Assembly: GCA_964479625.1 (NCBI GenBank) | Contig: CAYZMS010000015.1 | Coordinates: forward strand, 44,310 to 108,309 | Direction: 5' to 3' | From: CAYZMS01 sp964479625 | GTDB lineage: Bacteria > Bacteroidota > Bacteroidia > Chitinophagales > Saprospiraceae | DNA length: 64,000 nt | In this document: positions 46,490 through 54,679 of the stretch, in pieces | Layout: every line of letters begins with the position of its first letter | How positions within the stretch are numbered: the stretch's first letter is position 1 | Notes under the pieces: model-generated | What the model saw: the letters and a program-made list of their open reading frames with translations, nothing else | The model's database searches: none | Told to the model about the DNA's origin: nothing | Translations under genes and position numbers: made by a program

Positions 46490-47260
46490 AGCGCTGGCTT
46501 TAATCTGATAATCATTCCGGGAGGTGGAAAGCTTTTCCAACAATGGTTGAGCTTTATCTATTTCATTAGATTGCAGATAGGCAAGGGCAAGGTACCAATC
46601 GGTAATGGCCTGCCAGGAGGGATGGAAATCCGCATTACGGGAGGCCAGTAAAACCGGAATGGCTTTGGAATACTCTTTTGCCCCAACAAGGGAAATGCCA
46701 TAATAGATCTGAAACCGATTATCCGTCTGGTCATTTAATAAAAAAGCGGGGAAAAAAGCATTCGCTTTATCATAAGCCCCTTGTTCGTAATAGGAAAGCG
46801 CCAGGTTTTTTGCGGAGGTCTCCGATTTCGAGCCGGACCTAGTCGTTAAGGGTTCGGTGGGAATAGCCAGCGGAAGGTGTTCGAAATAATTGCTTGCTGA
46901 TGCCTGAAGGCATTGTTGAGGAGATATCCATGACAGAGTGGTAGCATTCAGTATCAGGAGCAGCAATAATGCCGCAGCAATGCCAATGACAATAAAGGGC
47001 AGACGAGCCTTGCTTAGCATATTTAAACGCTGAATAGAGGTAACATCGCGCTGGAAGAGGAATTTATCAATAGCCCGATCAAGGCGCTTAAATATCTTTT
47101 GGGGATTTGATGTAGGATTGAGCAACTGCATGCCTTCCAGGGCTTCCCGGTCAAATTCATCCAGTTCACTTTGGTTCAGGTTCTCTGAGTAGTTTTTATC
47201 CTGAACGGCCTTAGTTAACGCTTTTCTTGAAATTGGGCCGTTCTCGGCTTTTTTTTTCAT
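46472..47260 (-). CDS. membrane protein with TPR-like domain (putative anti-sigma-type partner)
   Basis: A 262-residue protein with an N-terminal cytoplasmic region (about 1-95), a transmembrane helix (RLPFIVIGIAAALLLLLILNATTL, about 87-110) and an extracytoplasmic region. The latter has TPR-like helices (ALSYYEQGAYDKANAFFPAFLLN, LALAYLQSNEIDKAQPLLEKL). The helical N-terminus with SELDEFDREALEGMQLL resembles segments that often sit before a membrane anchor in sigma regulators. It starts 7 bp downstream of the ECF sigma gene stop, so the two are tightly coupled. A role as anti-sigma or sensor partner is inference from this arrangement. Confidence 0.65.
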   Translation of the reverse strand: MKKKAENGPISRKALTKAVQDKNYSENLNQSELDEFDREALEGMQLLNPTSNPQKIFKRLDRAIDKFLFQRDVTSIQRLNMLSKARLPFIVIGIAAALLLLLILNATTLSWISPQQCLQASASNYFEHLPLAIPTEPLTTRSGSKSETSAKNLALSYYEQGAYDKANAFFPAFLLNDQTDNRFQIYYGISLVGAKEYSKAIPVLLASRNADFHPSWQAITDWYLALAYLQSNEIDKAQPLLEKLSTSRNDYQIKASALLDKI

Positions 47261-47266
47261 ATCCCC

Positions 47267-47848
47267 TCACATTTTTGGGAGCACATTTTTTAGGTTGCGT
47301 TTCCCGTTTTGAATGTAGCTTTTTACCTGGCTTAGCGAATAGGGCGTCGTGGAAGCAATTTCCTTATAGGATTTTTGTTCCAGGTAGAACAAGGTCAGAC
47401 ACTCCCGTTGCCCGTTGTTTAATTTACTAAGCGCTCTGGTAAGAGTAGTAATCTCATCCTCTCCTCTTCGTATATTGTCAAGAGCATCTTCTGGCCTCAT
47501 TTCCACAACATTATCTAACAAAAAGCTCGAATTTCGCTCTTGTAGGCGATTGCGCTCTTTTTGTTTTCGAACCTTGAGGCAATGGTTAACGACTACCTTG
47601 TGTAACCAACCCTTAAAATTGGTAACCTGATAATTAGGTAAAATGTTGACCAGGTTTTCGAACACTTCCATTACCGCATCTTCACTGTCTTCCTGATTTT
47701 TTAGATACTTCATACAGGTACCGAACACTAAGGCCTGGTATCTCTTAAATAATGGCCCAAGATGGGTAGAATCACCGGTCTCAACGAAACGGTTAATGAA
47801 CTCCTGATCACTGAGTGGAGTCTTAGAGGTGGACTTGAGTTTGAACAT
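47267..47848 (-). CDS. ECF-type RNA polymerase sigma factor
   Basis: A 193-residue sigma-70 family protein. Region 2: LVFGTCMKYLKNQEDSEDAVMEVFENLVNILPNYQVTNFKGWLHKVVVNHC. A linker (about residues 95-125) leads to region 4: LNNGQRECLTLFYLEQKSYKEIASTTPYSLSQVKSYIQNGKRNLKN, a helix-turn-helix for the -35 element. No other domain is present. It is followed by the membrane TPR protein and lies opposite the TPR-CHAT gene; the three may form a regulated system. The target promoter is unknown. Confidence 0.93.
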   Translation of the reverse strand: MFKLKSTSKTPLSDQEFINRFVETGDSTHLGPLFKRYQALVFGTCMKYLKNQEDSEDAVMEVFENLVNILPNYQVTNFKGWLHKVVVNHCLKVRKQKERNRLQERNSSFLLDNVVEMRPEDALDNIRRGEDEITTLTRALSKLNNGQRECLTLFYLEQKSYKEIASTTPYSLSQVKSYIQNGKRNLKNVLPKM

Positions 47849-48304
47849 AACTTAAAATAAATAAATCGTTAATTACTAATTCACTTACCGCTTGAGGCTC
47901 CCAATAATGGTAAACCTCCATTACGGAAGTACATTGGTCGTAGTCAACCACTGTTAACGATCTATCCCCGAAATACATGAAAATGACTTGTCATCGAAAG
48001 GATGATAGCCAGTGCAGTAGTTATGGCGTCTATAGTTGAGCTTAGGTAGATCGGATCGAGCTTATAAGCTCGGGGGGAAAACCGATCCAGAGAATAATTA
48101 TTCGTCTCTTTGTTTGTTGTGATTAAAAGTACACTTTTATAAAAAAGGAAGCAATTTATTACACATAAAAAAAAGAACAAATTTTCAAAATGTAGAATGT
48201 GTTCTACCCAGGAGAAAAGTGTTAAAGAAAAATTAAAATTCCCTTTAATTTTAGAAAAAATTTGCGCAACTGCAAGTGGCTGGTGCAAAAACACTTGTGA
48301 GGGC
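47849..48304. other. 456-bp AT-rich gap between ECF sigma start and GT39 end
   Basis: No gene is supported; the small ORFs here are low-complexity shadows. Three structural elements are visible: a 16-bp perfect palindrome CGAGCTTATAAGCTCG (48057-48072) flanked by outer complementary hexamers GATCGG and CCGATC; a small hairpin GTAGAA/TTCTAC near 48192-48207; and an AT-only inverted repeat near 48229-48252. The first may be an operator for the sigma operon; the last may be a weak terminator for the GT39 gene. Confidence 0.35.
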
Positions 48305-49972
48305 TTATTGGTCTATCGGATTTCTTTTGAAGAATACAAACCCATTCTTTTGGTAAAGTCGTTCAAAACCGGGGAAACTTTCCACTTTTTCAGCTTGGTG
48401 GATACGGGTAGAAAAATAAACGGGTTTGTCAATCGGGCCTTCCAGCAGCCAATCCAGGTCAAGCCGGTTAGGGTTTTGGCCAGGTTGGGTTTTTCCGTAA
48501 AACAAATGTGCATAGGACTTGTAGCCCCTGGTACCCAAATAGCAATCTTCTCCAGCACGCTTACTAAAAAACTCAATGGCTGCACGCTGGCTGTAGCCTT
48601 CGACGCGTTTAATAAAGAAAACCAGCGTAAGGAAAACAAAGAGCCCACCTCCGAGGAAAAGGACCAGAAAGCCTTTCCAGGCTCGGTTGCGATTAAAGAG
48701 GCTAATACTAATGCTGAGTATAGCTAGAAGCAGCAAGCCGGGCAGGATCTCCCAACCCGTCCAGTTTACTTCTGCATCCAGGTTTCCCACTGCGAATGGG
48801 TCGTCAAATAGCGGTTTTAACAGCTCGGGCTGCATACCAAGCCAGGGCATAGCCAGGATAACAAGAATAAATAAGCTCCCAATCGCAATCAGGCCTCTCC
48901 TCATCCAGTTGTTGAACTTCAATCGGCCTTCGGTGATCTCAAAGAGAACTTCCGCGGCCAGGTAGGTTAAGGGAAAATAGCACATGGACGAATAGTGGAC
49001 GATCTTTGATTGAACGATGGTGAAAAGGATCAACACCACCCAAAACAAGAATTTCATCCAAAGCCGGAAATCCAATTGGAAATCTTTCTCGCCTAATCCA
49101 GGGCGTTTAAAGAAGGCGCGGATGGCAAAAACAGAAGCGGGGAAACACCCCACCAGTAATACGGCGAAATGATAACCCGGGAAGCCTTTATGCCCGGCAT
49201 CCGGAGTACTGAACAGCCGGTACTGATAGCGCGTAAATTCATTGATGAACCAGGGACCGTTGGATGCCGTTTCGATCCCAAACCAGATCAGGGTGGCCAG
49301 CGTAGCACCAAGGGTGAACAGCGCAAACTCCGGAACGTTGATGTAAAACCTAAAACGCTGATATACCCAATAAACGGCGAAGGTCAGACCCGCAATGAGG
49401 TAGGCAACAGGCCCCTTTGTCAAAATACCCATACCGATGACCAGGCCACCAAACAATAAAAGCAACCAATAATTCTGGCGGATATGGATCGAAAAACCAT
49501 CCTTTTTCCAGTATCCCAATACGAATAGGTAAACTCCCAGGAAAATAAACAGATTGAACCAGGGGTCAATGATCCCAGATTTGAAATACAGGAAAGGTAG
49601 GACGGATCCAAAATACGTGAGGGCCCACATAAGGCCGAACTTGCGGTTGTAGAGCTTGAGCCCGATGTGGTATAAAATCACTAGCGTAAGTATCCCTGAG
49701 ATGGCATTCGGCAGGCGAGCGGAAAACTCATTAATCCCAAACGAGTGCATAGCACCGGCCTGCAACCAGAAAAAAAAAGGCGGCTTTTCCCAAAAAGGTT
49801 GATAGTTCACATAAACCCGGAAATAGTCTCCCGTTTCGATCATCTCTCTGCTGATCTCGGCGAAATTGATCTCGTCCCAGTCGAACAAATGGACGCCCCC
49901 AAGGAAGGGGATAAAAAAAAGGGCAGCCAGCAAAGCGAGTACTAAGGAGTCCTGGACAGCAGTACGTTTCAT
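48305..49972 (-). CDS. ArnT-like glycosyltransferase family 39 membrane protein
   Basis: About 555 residues with many transmembrane helices (for example SLVLALLAALFFIPFLGGV at the N-terminus). The conserved acidic pair of GT39/PMT-type enzymes is in LFDWDEINFAEISREMIETGDY, followed by NYQPFWEKPPFFFWLQAGAMHSFGINEFSARLP. These proteins transfer sugars from polyprenyl-phosphate donors at the outer face of the inner membrane. The acceptor is unknown (lipid A, glycan or protein). The longer frame to 50086 adds an unlikely N-terminus; the ATG at 49972 fits the family. It lies 55 bp downstream of a 2OG oxygenase on the same strand. Confidence 0.88.
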   Translation of the reverse strand: MKRTAVQDSLVLALLAALFFIPFLGGVHLFDWDEINFAEISREMIETGDYFRVYVNYQPFWEKPPFFFWLQAGAMHSFGINEFSARLPNAISGILTLVILYHIGLKLYNRKFGLMWALTYFGSVLPFLYFKSGIIDPWFNLFIFLGVYLFVLGYWKKDGFSIHIRQNYWLLLLFGGLVIGMGILTKGPVAYLIAGLTFAVYWVYQRFRFYINVPEFALFTLGATLATLIWFGIETASNGPWFINEFTRYQYRLFSTPDAGHKGFPGYHFAVLLVGCFPASVFAIRAFFKRPGLGEKDFQLDFRLWMKFLFWVVLILFTIVQSKIVHYSSMCYFPLTYLAAEVLFEITEGRLKFNNWMRRGLIAIGSLFILVILAMPWLGMQPELLKPLFDDPFAVGNLDAEVNWTGWEILPGLLLLAILSISISLFNRNRAWKGFLVLFLGGGLFVFLTLVFFIKRVEGYSQRAAIEFFSKRAGEDCYLGTRGYKSYAHLFYGKTQPGQNPNRLDLDWLLEGPIDKPVYFSTRIHQAEKVESFPGFERLYQKNGFVFFKRNPIDQ

Positions 49973-50027
49973 AGGTTCCGGCACTTTTGCCTTGTAATAA
50001 TTACACAGGTCGAATTCGATCCTGCTT

Positions 50028-50879
50028 TTAATTCTTTTTACTGAAAAAATGCAGCACCCGGCTGACAAACTTATCATCAATACCAAGCGTCCCCTTCAGG
50101 GCATTATAGGCAGAAACTGCTTGTTTATCCAGGTAAATAAAAACACTTTTAATGCCATCCCCCGGGCGGGCCCGATAGTTGGTGGCCCGTTTTTTGGGCG
50201 TATTTTCTTCTTCAGTAAAGTAATATAAGGCAATGGATTTTCGGGTCATATCCTCCGGGCACTGAATGGGGTCGGGGAGGCCATGGTAGGAATCGTCATC
50301 CGTGTTGAAAATCACACAGCGGTTAAAAACGGGTAGTACCTTTCGGGCGCAGGATTTCATGTCGCGGGTCCATAACTCCAATTCGCCGCGGTAGTCCTCT
50401 TCCCAACCTTCATTCAAATAAACCAGTACATTGACCCGCCTTCTCCAGTTGCGCCGATGGGGATGTACGGTAAAATCCGCATGAATGTTCAAATAACCGC
50501 CGCGCTGGCTTTGATGTAGTCCACCACCCTCCAGAGTGTCGTCGGCCTTTAGGTTTTTTATCCCGGTCAATTCGCTTAAAATCGAAACGAAAGCATCCGA
50601 GTTAAGGGTGCGGATCACCTCTTGTAAATAAGAGGGGATACTATCCATTTTATTTAGTCCGTGCTTTTTTTCATTCACATGCACGTAATGTATCCATCCC
50701 TGGTCCTTTACAGCAGGGAAGGCCTCCATTGCACTGTGGGCAGCTTCCGGAAGCAGGAAGTTGTCGATCACAGCGTGGGGATAGGGGTATGCAGCTTGGT
50801 ATTCGGCGGCCATTTCAAGGAAAGCAACTTTCCACTTGTCAAAATCAAGAATAGCAGCAGCTTGTGTCTGTTGTACCAT
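50028..50879 (-). CDS. 2OG-Fe(II) oxygenase family protein
   Basis: A 283-residue protein of the 2OG-Fe(II) family. The iron ligands are His133 and Asp135 (NIHADFTVHPHRRNWRRRVNVLVYLN) with His199 (DSYHGLPDP). Arg213 (RKSIALYYF) is the expected 2OG contact. HRRNWRRRVNVLVYLNEGW is a block seen in oxygenases linked to surface-glycan or peptide hydroxylation, but the substrate is not known. The gene lies 21 bp downstream of pntB and 55 bp upstream of the GT39 gene, all co-directional. It is a different subfamily from the oxygenase at 24.3 kb. Confidence 0.88.
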   Translation of the reverse strand: MVQQTQAAAILDFDKWKVAFLEMAAEYQAAYPYPHAVIDNFLLPEAAHSAMEAFPAVKDQGWIHYVHVNEKKHGLNKMDSIPSYLQEVIRTLNSDAFVSILSELTGIKNLKADDTLEGGGLHQSQRGGYLNIHADFTVHPHRRNWRRRVNVLVYLNEGWEEDYRGELELWTRDMKSCARKVLPVFNRCVIFNTDDDSYHGLPDPIQCPEDMTRKSIALYYFTEEENTPKKRATNYRARPGDGIKSVFIYLDKQAVSAYNALKGTLGIDDKFVSRVLHFFSKKN

Positions 50880-50900
50880 GCGTACTTTAGTAATTAGGTT

Positions 50901-52310
50901 TTATGCCATATTTTTTACCTCCGCCGACAGCTTTTGCAGGGAGTCTTTGGCATCACCGAAAAGCATTCGGCTTTTCTCGTGAAAGAACAAGGGGTTTTGG
51001 ATACCGGCATAGCCCGGGCGCATACTCCGCTTCATTATGATCACATGTTTTGCCTCCCAGACCTTTAGAACAGGCATACCGTAAATTGGGCTGGAGGGGT
51101 CGTCTTCAGCAGCAGGGTTAACCACATCATTGGCTCCTACAATAACCACCACATCGGTATCTGGCAGGGCGGCATTTGTATCTTCCAGGTCCAGCAATTT
51201 GGGGTAGGGGACATCTGCCTCCGCTAATAGAACGTTCATATGCCCCGGCATACGGCCGGCCACCGGGTGGATGGCGTATTTTACGTCCACCCCATTGGCT
51301 TCGAGGAGTTCGTCTAGTTCTTTGATCGCTTTTTGGGCCTGAGCTACGGCCAGTCCATAGCCGGGGACGAACATCACCGACTGACTGTAGAATAATTGGA
51401 TGGCAGCATCGTTAGGATTGACTTCCTTTGCGACCTGATCTCCGGAAACCCCGGCACCGCTGCCGGTAGCACTACTACCGAAACCTCCCACGAGAACGTT
51501 GATCAGGGAGCGGTTCATTGCTTCACACATTAGGACGGTGAGAATGGTTCCGGAGGCTCCTACCAAAATACCACCAACCAGCATAATCTGATTGTTGTAG
51601 ATCAAACCTGCTGCGGCCGCAGATAAACCGGTAAAAGAGTTGAGCAGGGATATTACTACGGGCATATCGGCTCCCCCGATAGGTGCAACGAAAGAGAAGC
51701 CATACAGGAGGGTCAGGATCAAGAACAAAATAGCAAGGAATAAACCTGCCTGAGCTCCTCCCAGGACCAACCAAAGCCCCAATGCAAGAGTAACTCCCAG
51801 CAGCGCAAGGTTAAAGGTGCTATGCTTGGGGAAGGTGACCTTCCGATCATCCACCAGGCCCTGTAATTTACCAAAGGCAAGCAAGGAACCGGTAAAAGAT
51901 ACTCCACCGATCAGCAGGGCCAATATAACGATCATCAGTTCTCCGGTGCCCAATGCCCGGGTATCCCTATAAAAGAAAACCAGTTCGGCAAGTGCGAGGA
52001 GAACAGCAGTTGCCCCTCCCAGACCGTTAAAAATAGACACCATTTGGGGCATGGCCGTCATCTGTACCCTTCGGGCCGAAACGCCCCCTATGACCGTTCC
52101 CACAGCCATAGCTCCCAGTATCCAGCCATAATTATTGGGAGCTTCCCCCAGGGGATAGATCAGCGTGGCGATTATGGCGAGCCCCATACCGATCCCCGCG
52201 AGTATATTTCCCCGCCGGGCAGTATCCGGAGAGGAAAGTAACCGCAGTCCCCAAACAAAAGCAAGGGCACCGATCAGATAGGCAATATTGATTAAAAAAT
52301 TGATGGCCAT
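50901..52310 (-). CDS. pntB: NAD(P)+ transhydrogenase subunit beta
   Basis: A 469-residue subunit of the proton-translocating transhydrogenase. Nine or so transmembrane helices fill the first ~260 residues. The NADP(H)-binding domain III contains VPGYGLAVAQAQKAIKEL, GVDVKYAIHPVAGRMPGHMNVLLAEADVPY, VVIVGANDVVNPAA and IIMKRSMRPGYAG. With PntA it transfers hydride between NADH and NADP+ using the proton gradient. Nine bp separate it from the short pntA2 gene upstream. Confidence 0.97.
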   Translation of the reverse strand: MAINFLINIAYLIGALAFVWGLRLLSSPDTARRGNILAGIGMGLAIIATLIYPLGEAPNNYGWILGAMAVGTVIGGVSARRVQMTAMPQMVSIFNGLGGATAVLLALAELVFFYRDTRALGTGELMIVILALLIGGVSFTGSLLAFGKLQGLVDDRKVTFPKHSTFNLALLGVTLALGLWLVLGGAQAGLFLAILFLILTLLYGFSFVAPIGGADMPVVISLLNSFTGLSAAAAGLIYNNQIMLVGGILVGASGTILTVLMCEAMNRSLINVLVGGFGSSATGSGAGVSGDQVAKEVNPNDAAIQLFYSQSVMFVPGYGLAVAQAQKAIKELDELLEANGVDVKYAIHPVAGRMPGHMNVLLAEADVPYPKLLDLEDTNAALPDTDVVVIVGANDVVNPAAEDDPSSPIYGMPVLKVWEAKHVIIMKRSMRPGYAGIQNPLFFHEKSRMLFGDAKDSLQKLSAEVKNMA

Positions 52311-52319
52311 ATGTATATC

Positions 52320-52631
52320 CTATTTTTTCTTTTTCTTGAACATTTCCAGCATCCGGTCTGTCACGGCGAATCCACCCGCTACATTGACCATGCCAAGAAC
52401 AATACCTACGAAACCAATCCCCAGGGTGAAGAAATCATCCGACTCCGCCTGACGGATCAGCAAAATGGCCCCAATGATCACCACCCCACTGATGGCATTG
52501 GCCCCGGACATAAGCGGGGTATGCAGAACGGTGGGGACTTTTGAAATAAGCTCGAAGCCCAATACAATGGTAAACAGGAGCAGATAGATCAGTAAGAGGT
52601 TGTTGTTGACAAATTCGAAAAACGCTTGCAT
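52320..52631 (-). CDS. pntAB: NAD(P)+ transhydrogenase subunit alpha part 2 (membrane segment)
   Basis: A 103-residue membrane subunit equal to the C-terminal part of E. coli PntA. It has three hydrophobic helices (LLIYLLLFTIVLGFELISKVP, ISGVVIIGAILLIRQ, TLGIGFVGIVLGMVNVAGGFAVTDRML) and the conserved VLHTPLMSGANAISG loop. Split-alpha (three-gene) transhydrogenases are common in Bacteroidota and alphaproteobacteria. It sits between pntAA (30 bp) and pntB (9 bp). Confidence 0.95.
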   Translation of the reverse strand: MQAFFEFVNNNLLLIYLLLFTIVLGFELISKVPTVLHTPLMSGANAISGVVIIGAILLIRQAESDDFFTLGIGFVGIVLGMVNVAGGFAVTDRMLEMFKKKKK

Positions 52632-52661
52632 ATGCGAGAAGGTTATTGGTGAGTAGATGAC

Positions 52662-53729
52662 CTAAGCGGTGATCAGTGCTCCCTTGATGATTTCATTTTC
52701 CAGTGATACGTTCAATTCTCCTTCCTTGATCATGATCTTAAGGAAATTGAGTAGATTATTACTGTACAATAGGCTGGCATCCTGGGGCATGCGGTCGGCA
52801 AGGTTCGAACTGCCGATGATGGTAACCCCCTTGTGGTCAATGACCTTATTATCCTGGGTCAATGCACAGTTTCCACCGGTAGAGGCTGCCAGGTCAACGA
52901 TAACAGCGCCCGGCCTCATCTTTTCTACGGTTTCGGCAGGTACCAAGATCGGGGCTTTCCGGCCCCTGACCTGTGCAGTAGTAATTATGACGTCGGCCTT
53001 CATTGCGCGGTTCTGTACTTCAGCCCGTTGGCGTTGGAGGAATTCTTCTGATTGTTCGACGGCATACCCACCTGCATCTTTTTCATCCCTGGCACCTTCC
53101 ACCTCTACAAATTTAGCTCCCAGACTGAGCACCTCTTCCTTGGCGGCAGCGCGGGTATCAAAGGCTTCAACCATGGCCCCCAGCCGTTTGGCGGTTGCAA
53201 TGGCCTGAAGACCGGCTACTCCCGCCCCCAGGATCAATACCCGGGCAGGGCGAATGCTCCCGGCAGCAGTGATCAACATTGGAAAATAACGTGGCAGGTT
53301 ATAGGCGGCTTCAAGCACTGCCCGGTAACCGGCGATAGAAGCCATAGAGGAAAGTATATCCATTGACTGGGCCAGGGTGGTACGGGGGATCATGTCCAGA
53401 CTAAAGGCCTGCAAGCCCTTTGCCTTTAAGGTTTCAACTATTGATTCGTCAGCAAATGGAGCAAATTGGCCTATGACAGTCTTTCCGCTCTTCGCTTCCA
53501 GTAGATCCATTGCATCCAGGCTGACCAGGACATCCGCCTGTTCGAATACAACTGGTCGGTCCAGTAGTTGGGCACCGGCCTCGATATATTCCTGATCAGC
53601 GTACATGGACTGCACTCCGGCCCCTTTTTCGATCAACACCTCTACTCCCAGCTCTCTCAACTTGGTGGTGGTTTCCGGAACCAGCGGAACCCTTCGGTCC
53701 TTTGCTGCACGTAGTATGCCTATTTTCAT
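52662..53729 (-). CDS. pntAA: NAD(P)+ transhydrogenase subunit alpha part 1
   Basis: A 355-residue soluble NAD(H)-binding subunit of the transhydrogenase, related to alanine dehydrogenase. Markers are RRVPLVPETTTKLRELGVEVLIEKGAG, SMDILSSMASIAGYRAVLEAA, the Rossmann motif VLILGAGVAGLQAIATAKRLGAMVEAFD, and IITTAQVRGRKAPILVPAETVEKMRPGAVIVDLAASTGGN. It heads a co-directional run pntAA-pntAB-pntB-oxygenase-GT39. The promoter should lie in the 339-bp gap upstream. Confidence 0.96.
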   Translation of the reverse strand: MKIGILRAAKDRRVPLVPETTTKLRELGVEVLIEKGAGVQSMYADQEYIEAGAQLLDRPVVFEQADVLVSLDAMDLLEAKSGKTVIGQFAPFADESIVETLKAKGLQAFSLDMIPRTTLAQSMDILSSMASIAGYRAVLEAAYNLPRYFPMLITAAGSIRPARVLILGAGVAGLQAIATAKRLGAMVEAFDTRAAAKEEVLSLGAKFVEVEGARDEKDAGGYAVEQSEEFLQRQRAEVQNRAMKADVIITTAQVRGRKAPILVPAETVEKMRPGAVIVDLAASTGGNCALTQDNKVIDHKGVTIIGSSNLADRMPQDASLLYSNNLLNFLKIMIKEGELNVSLENEIIKGALITA

Positions 53730-54068
53730 TGGGTCTCAACTAATGCATTAATAAAAAGAATTGATGCTTCATTTATCTTCCGCGCAAGGTACAAACTAAA
53801 TCAGAAATGAGAATTCCTGGCAAGGGTAAGCATTAGTGCAGGATGCTATCGGGATTCCGGGAAACTTTCGCTCCGGTTTCTTTTCCATGCAGGGCAGTGT
53901 CTTTGACTGCACAGAACTGAATGGAGAAGACCTGCCGGTGCCGACCTTTACCCATGCCGAATCATTGACCTTGAGTGCTACTTTGGCTTGGAGGGCAAGA
54001 TCGTGGAGGTTTTTTCAACCTTTAGGTGCTTCCAGATATACTCATCTGAAATAGTCATACCCCAAAAC
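53730..54068. other. 339-bp gap between msrA and pntAA
   Basis: It should contain the pnt promoter and the end of the msrA transcript. A 72-codon plus-strand frame and a similar minus-strand frame cross it, but neither resembles a known protein or has convincing start context. I see no hairpin with a T-run. It could be a decayed gene remnant; nothing firmer is supported. Confidence 0.35.
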
Positions 54069-54605
54069 TCATTGCAGTTTATGAGCAAACGCTTTTCGAA
54101 ACTTGTTCATCTTGGGGGTGATGACAAAAGTGCAATAGGGGTTGCGATTGCCGACCCTTTGGTAATAGTCATCGTGTTCTACCTCTGCGGGATAGAATGC
54201 GGGGAGGGGGCTGATCTCTGTTACAATGGGATCATCCCAAACCTGGGGGGCGTATTCCGATTTTGTCTTCTCAGCGGCCAGTCTTTGTTCCTCATCCGCA
54301 TAGAACACTGCAGAACGGTACTGTGGACCAACGTCATTGCCCTGGCGGTTCAGCGTGGTAGGATCATGGGTAGTAAAAAAGATCTGCAGGATCTCCTCCA
54401 AACTGGTCACAGAGGGGTCAAAAGTGACCCGGACGACTTCGGCATGTCCAGTGGAACCAGTGCAAACGGTGCGGTAATCGGCCGTTTCCTGTTCGCCTCC
54501 TGCGTAACCGGATTTCACTTCGGAAACTCCCTGTACTTGTTGGAAAATAGCTTCCAGACACCAGAAACAACCGCCGCCCACAACAATGGATGTAAGATTA
54601 TTCAT
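54069..54605 (-). CDS. msrA: peptide-methionine (S)-S-oxide reductase
   Basis: MsrA, about 178 residues from the ATG at 54605. It has the catalytic Cys13 in GGGCFWCLEAIFQQVQGV, then GYAGG, TGHAEVVRVTFDP, FFTTHDPTTLNRQGNDVGPQYRS and YYQRVGNRNPYCTF. It repairs S-form methionine sulfoxide. A longer frame with an ATG at 54683 overlaps the mqnA stop as ATGA and would add 26 residues (MIPFGVLWAIFKFFRQ...). That extension is not a typical signal peptide, so I chose the shorter form. Confidence 0.92.
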   Translation of the reverse strand: MNNLTSIVVGGGCFWCLEAIFQQVQGVSEVKSGYAGGEQETADYRTVCTGSTGHAEVVRVTFDPSVTSLEEILQIFFTTHDPTTLNRQGNDVGPQYRSAVFYADEEQRLAAEKTKSEYAPQVWDDPIVTEISPLPAFYPAEVEHDDYYQRVGNRNPYCTFVITPKMNKFRKAFAHKLQ

Positions 54606-54679
54606 GATTTTGGTTTTGCTTTGCCTCGCTATTGGCTGACGAAAAAATTTAAAAATTGCCCAAAGAACTCCAAAAGGAA

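Noticed and set aside
48197..48727. 176-codon plus-strand frame at the end of the GT39 gene
   Set aside because: Mostly opposite the GT39 coding region, whose membrane-protein sequence is convincing; the rest is AT-rich low complexity.
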